Positions 61,012 to 64,000 of a stretch of 64,000 bases of DNA are shown in pieces. Position 1 is the first letter of the stretch; every line of letters begins with the position of its first letter. The DNA is from an uncultured Pelagibacteraceae bacterium (GTDB taxonomy: Bacteria; Pseudomonadota; Alphaproteobacteria; Pelagibacterales; Pelagibacteraceae). The stretch lies in assembly GCA_902527215.1 (NCBI GenBank), contig CABZOF010000003.1:62001-126000 (forward strand), in the 5' to 3' direction. The notes under the pieces are model-generated. The model was not told the origin of the DNA. It searched no databases and saw only the letters and a list, made by a program, of their open reading frames with translations. Position numbers and translations under genes: made by a program.

Positions 61012-62385
61012 TTAGATTGAACTAATTCTAAACATGTTTTCTACAATAGGTAATTGATCTCTTTTGGATAAAAGAACAACAGTATCATCTTTTTGAAAAA
61101 CGTAACTTGAAGTTGGAATAATAACTTTTTCATCTCTCAATATTGCTCCAATTCTGATTTCATCGGGTAGATTTGAGTCTTTTAATTGTTTATTGATTAG
61201 TTCAGAGGTTTCAATAATATCAGCCTCTATAACTTCATATTCACCATTTAAAATTGTATAAGCGTTTTCAATTGTTCCTTTATGTACATGTTTTAAAATA
61301 CTTGAAACTGTACTCATTCTGGGGTCGATTAAATCATCAATTTTTAAAGAGGATTGTAGTAATGAATAATTAGGTTTATTTATCAAAGCCATAGTTCTTT
61401 TGTCTTTAGAAAATTTTTCAACAATTACGCTTACCATTAAATTATCTTCATCATCATTAGTTAAAGCCAAAACTGTTTCAACTTCATCAATATTAGCCTC
61501 ATTCAAAACATCTTCGTCCAAACCATTGCCATTTATTACAATAGTATCATTGAGTTCATTTGCTATATATTCTGCTCTAGATTTATCTTTTTCAATTATT
61601 TTAACTCTTGCGGAGTCGAATGATTGTTCAATATTTTTTGCAAGATTAAAACCAATATTCCCACCTCCAACAATCAACATTTTATTTGAAATTTTTTCGT
61701 TATGTCCAAATACAGTCAAAGTTTCTTGCATTTGACTACTGTTAACAACTACATAAGCTTTATCATTTAGTTGGAGTTGATCTGTTTTTTTCATTACAAA
61801 AAATTTTTCATTTCTAATAACACCAAGAATGTAAGCATTTAATTTTGGAAATTTTTTTGTTAGTTCATTTAAATTTATTCCTTGTATTGAGCATTTTTCA
61901 TCAATTAAAATTTCCAATAATCTAATTTTATTTTCTGCAAAAGGCACATTGTCTAAAGTTCCGGGCGCCTCTAATTTTCGTTGAATAGATTTTGCAATTT
62001 CTATTTCTGGGGAAATAATATTATCAATTGGTAAATTTTCTCTGCTAAATAATCCTGAAAATTTTGGATCAAGATATTCTTGAAATCTTATTCGAGCAAT
62101 TTTTTTTGGAACCTGAAATAAAGAAAAAGCTATTTGACATATCAACATATTTATTTCATCATTTCTGGTTACAGCAATTATCATGTCCGCATCTTTTGTA
62201 TTTGCTTTTTCTAAGATTGCAGGAGATGTTGCTTTACCAACAATTGCTTTAACATCCAAGGTTTCGTTTATTTTTTGAATATCGTCACTTGATTGATCAA
62301 TCATGGTAATTGAGTGATTTTGATCAATTAACATTTTTGCAATCGTAGACCCTACTCTACCTGCTCCACAAATAATAATATTCAT
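61012..62385 (-). CDS. trkA: TrkA, NAD-binding regulatory subunit of Trk
   Basis: Peripheral protein that binds NAD(H)/ATP and gates TrkH. The 457-residue protein has two RCK halves: the first begins MNIIICGAGRVGSTIAKMLI and the second KMLIVGGGNIGFNLAKNIEQ, each with a Rossmann GxGxxG and a following C-terminal TrkA_C subdomain (RLLEILIDEKCSIQG, EADIIETSELINKQL). Length is full. Its ATG overlaps the ntrX stop by one base. Confidence 0.95.
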   Translation of the reverse strand: MNIIICGAGRVGSTIAKMLIDQNHSITMIDQSSDDIQKINETLDVKAIVGKATSPAILEKANTKDADMIIAVTRNDEINMLICQIAFSLFQVPKKIARIRFQEYLDPKFSGLFSRENLPIDNIISPEIEIAKSIQRKLEAPGTLDNVPFAENKIRLLEILIDEKCSIQGINLNELTKKFPKLNAYILGVIRNEKFFVMKKTDQLQLNDKAYVVVNSSQMQETLTVFGHNEKISNKMLIVGGGNIGFNLAKNIEQSFDSARVKIIEKDKSRAEYIANELNDTIVINGNGLDEDVLNEANIDEVETVLALTNDDEDNLMVSVIVEKFSKDKRTMALINKPNYSLLQSSLKIDDLIDPRMSTVSSILKHVHKGTIENAYTILNGEYEVIEADIIETSELINKQLKDSNLPDEIRIGAILRDEKVIIPTSSYVFQKDDTVVLLSKRDQLPIVENMFRISSI

Positions 62386-63740
62386 TAGTTTAGATCTTTC
62401 ACACCAAGTAGTTTAAGTTTTCTATGTAAAGCCGATCTTTCCATGCCAATAAATTTTGCAGTTTTAGAAATATTTCCACTAAATTTTTTTAATTGGGAAA
62501 CTAAATATTGTTTTTCAAAACTTTCTCTTGCTTCTTTTAGTGGAACTGTAAGAGTTTCTGTTACAGAAAATTCATCTTCGATTGACCTAGACAAGGACTC
62601 TTTAATTATATTCATTAATCTTTCATTATCATCACCAGGTGATAATATAGCTATTCTTTCAATCAAATTTCTTAACTCTCTCACGTTTCCTGGCCAATCG
62701 TAATTAAGCAAATAATTGTTATCAACAACTTTAAATTTTTTAAAATTGTTGGCTTCACATATATTTTCAATAAAATAATCTACCAATATTGGTATATCAT
62801 CAATTCGTTTATTTAATGGGTCTATTTTAATATTAAATACATTTAATCTATGAAACAAATCTTCTCTAAAATTTCCAAATTTAATTTCTTGTTGAACATC
62901 TTTACTGTTTGTGCAAATAATCCTCACGTCTACCTTTATATCATGATTGCTATTTATTCTTTTGAATTTTTGATCTATTACAACTCTTAAAATCTTTGAT
63001 TGTGTCTCAAGCGGAATTTCTGTAACTTCATCAATCAATAATATACCTCCTGATGCTTTTTCTAAAGCTCCATAAAATATAGACCCATCTTTCTTTTCTT
63101 CTCCAAATAACTCAAGTTCATACTTTTTTGCATCTAAAAGTGCTCCATTGATTACTACAAATGGACCATCTTTTCGTTTAGAATTTTTATGTATTTTTCT
63201 TGAAATTAATTCTTTTCCTGATCCTGTGGGTCCACTAATAAATATTCTACTCTCAGATTTAGATAGTTTATTTATCTGATCTTTGATTGAGAGAATATTC
63301 GAACTTTTTCCTACTAATTCAAATGCATGAAAAAGTTTTGTATTTAGAGTTTTATTTTCAATTTTTAAATTAAAATTTTCAACTGCTCTATTTACAAAAT
63401 TTATAAGCCTTTCTTTATCAAATGGTTTTTGAATAAATTCAAACGCACCAGATTTTAATGAATTTACAGCCATCTCAATATTTGCATGACCTGATATCAT
63501 TATTACTGGTAAATCAGGATTTTTCTTCTTAATGTGATCTAACAAAAAAATACCATCGTTATCGCCTTTGTCTAATTTAACATCAATTATTGCAACATCT
63601 GGGAGTTTTTTATCAATTTCAGTCAAAGCTTGATTAAAGTTTGCAGCAAGTCTTGTCTTATATCCAGCATCTTGGATTAGTTCATCAAGAATTGATCTTA
63701 TATCTGCGTTATCATCTATTATTAAAATTTCAGCTGACAT
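62385..63740 (-). CDS. ntrX: NtrX response regulator without the sigma-54 contact motif
   Basis: NtrC-type regulator of the NtrYX system. Receiver with Asp53 (IIDVKLDKGDNDG) and Lys105; AAA+ domain with Walker A GPTGSGKE (170-177) and Walker B ILLIDE (233-238); C-terminal Fis-type HTH (NISKTAKFIGMERSALHRKL). The loop that normally reads GAFTGA, after ELFG, is replaced by EEKKDGSIFYGAL (about 214-226), so it cannot contact sigma-54 in the usual way. SAR11 genomes are known for very few sigma factors and no RpoN, so the protein probably works with sigma-70. ATG overlaps the ntrY stop (TAATG). Confidence 0.93.
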   Translation of the reverse strand: MSAEILIIDDNADIRSILDELIQDAGYKTRLAANFNQALTEIDKKLPDVAIIDVKLDKGDNDGIFLLDHIKKKNPDLPVIMISGHANIEMAVNSLKSGAFEFIQKPFDKERLINFVNRAVENFNLKIENKTLNTKLFHAFELVGKSSNILSIKDQINKLSKSESRIFISGPTGSGKELISRKIHKNSKRKDGPFVVINGALLDAKKYELELFGEEKKDGSIFYGALEKASGGILLIDEVTEIPLETQSKILRVVIDQKFKRINSNHDIKVDVRIICTNSKDVQQEIKFGNFREDLFHRLNVFNIKIDPLNKRIDDIPILVDYFIENICEANNFKKFKVVDNNYLLNYDWPGNVRELRNLIERIAILSPGDDNERLMNIIKESLSRSIEDEFSVTETLTVPLKEARESFEKQYLVSQLKKFSGNISKTAKFIGMERSALHRKLKLLGVKDLN

Positions 63741-64000
63741 TATTTTTTATATGGAATTATAATTTGAATTTTTGCACCATTTTTATGATTTAAAAATTTA
63801 ATTGATCCCTCATGGTCGCTAATAATTTTATCAACAATTGATAATCCTAATCCAGTTCCTTTTTCTTTAGTTGTAAAATAAGGCTTAATTATATCTTTTG
63901 TTTTTTTATTTTTAAATCCTGTTCCAGTATCTATAATATTAATGTTTATATAATCTCTTCTTTGTCTAATTTCTATATCTATATTTTTACTTGTTTTGCT
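63740..64000 (-). CDS. ntrY: NtrY sensor histidine kinase (partial, C-terminus only)
   Basis: The last 86 codons of a histidine kinase run off the right edge. Visible are G1 (IIDTGTGF), the F-box-like IIKPYFTTKEKG and G2 GTGLGLSIVDKIISDHEG of the ATPase domain, then the final NGAKIQIIIPYKK and stop. This arrangement and the position directly before ntrX identify NtrY. Its stop codon overlaps the ntrX ATG by one base. Confidence 0.9.
   Translation of the reverse strand, partial: SKTSKNIDIEIRQRRDYININIIDTGTGFKNKKTKDIIKPYFTTKEKGTGLGLSIVDKIISDHEGSIKFLNHKNGAKIQIIIPYKK

Overview
The window looks like a chromosome segment of a streamlined marine alphaproteobacterium, most likely SAR11 (Candidatus Pelagibacter or a close relative). 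The evidence is a strong A+T bias, proteins rich in Lys/Ile/Asn, genes that abut or overlap by a few bases, no insertion sequences, phage genes or CRISPR, and alphaproteobacterial gene orders: dgt-argS-x-nagZ-scpAB-tatABC-serS-yajC-secDF, phoR-pstSCAB-phoUB and ntrYX-trkA. The assignment comes from gene content and order, not from a marker-gene tree. No stretch over about 300 bases lacks a gene.

Layout. (1) 1-10112, minus strand: housekeeping genes for protein export (secF partial, secD, yajC, tatABC), chromosome segregation (scpAB), wall recycling (nagZ), two aminoacyl-tRNA synthetases and a dGTPase-like HD protein. (2) 10163-16650: erpA-like and xthA, a DpkA-like reductase, the proteasome-like hydrolase Anbu, and opposite it a circularly permuted ATP-grasp gene followed by the two genes for glucosylglycerate synthesis (phosphatase, then GT81 synthase). 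(3) 16666-23038: a zinc island. A small Cys/His protein, a WD40 protein, a CobW-type GTPase and a chimeric ZnuA face znuC-znuB-zur, with two likely Zur operators between them; a DsbA-fold isomerase follows zur. (4) 23104-24426: a small membrane protein, ArsC and an aquaglyceroporin, probably for arsenate detoxification. (5) 24537-48236: a phosphorus island of about 24 kb. It holds ugpBAEEC-ugpQ with a 2H phosphoesterase, glpD, a broken phnX, ppx, ppk, a SixA-type phosphatase, phoB-phoU-pstBACS, an exported unknown, phoR, and the PlcP/Agt lipid-remodelling pair with a lipid kinase. (6) 48325-54571: a Lys-rich small protein, manC, ilvD, valS, tRNA-Cys and tRNA-Asn. (7) 54578-59570: an XRE regulator, the aapJQMP amino-acid ABC transporter and tRNA-Arg. 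(8) 59595-64000: trkH, trkA, ntrX and the 3' end of ntrY.

How the genes work together. The phosphorus island covers inorganic phosphate uptake and sensing (Pst/PhoU/PhoBR), use of glycerol phosphates and glycerophosphodiesters (Ugp, UgpQ, GlpD), polyphosphate storage (Ppk/Ppx) and replacement of phospholipids by glycolipids (PlcP, then Agt). Arsenate, which enters through phosphate transporters, is handled by the neighbouring ArsC/aquaporin pair. The zinc island combines high-affinity uptake with GTPase metal delivery under Zur control. All three complete ABC-transporter operons with a leading binding-protein gene (ugp, pst, aap) have a stem-loop directly after that gene, which suggests a shared way of making more binding protein than permease.

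The least explained items are the ZnuA insert domain, the WD40/Cys-His partners of the CobW GTPase, the 2H phosphoesterase at the end of the ugp operon, the second UgpE, the exported protein between phoR and pstS, and Anbu with an ATP-grasp enzyme beside glucosylglycerate genes.
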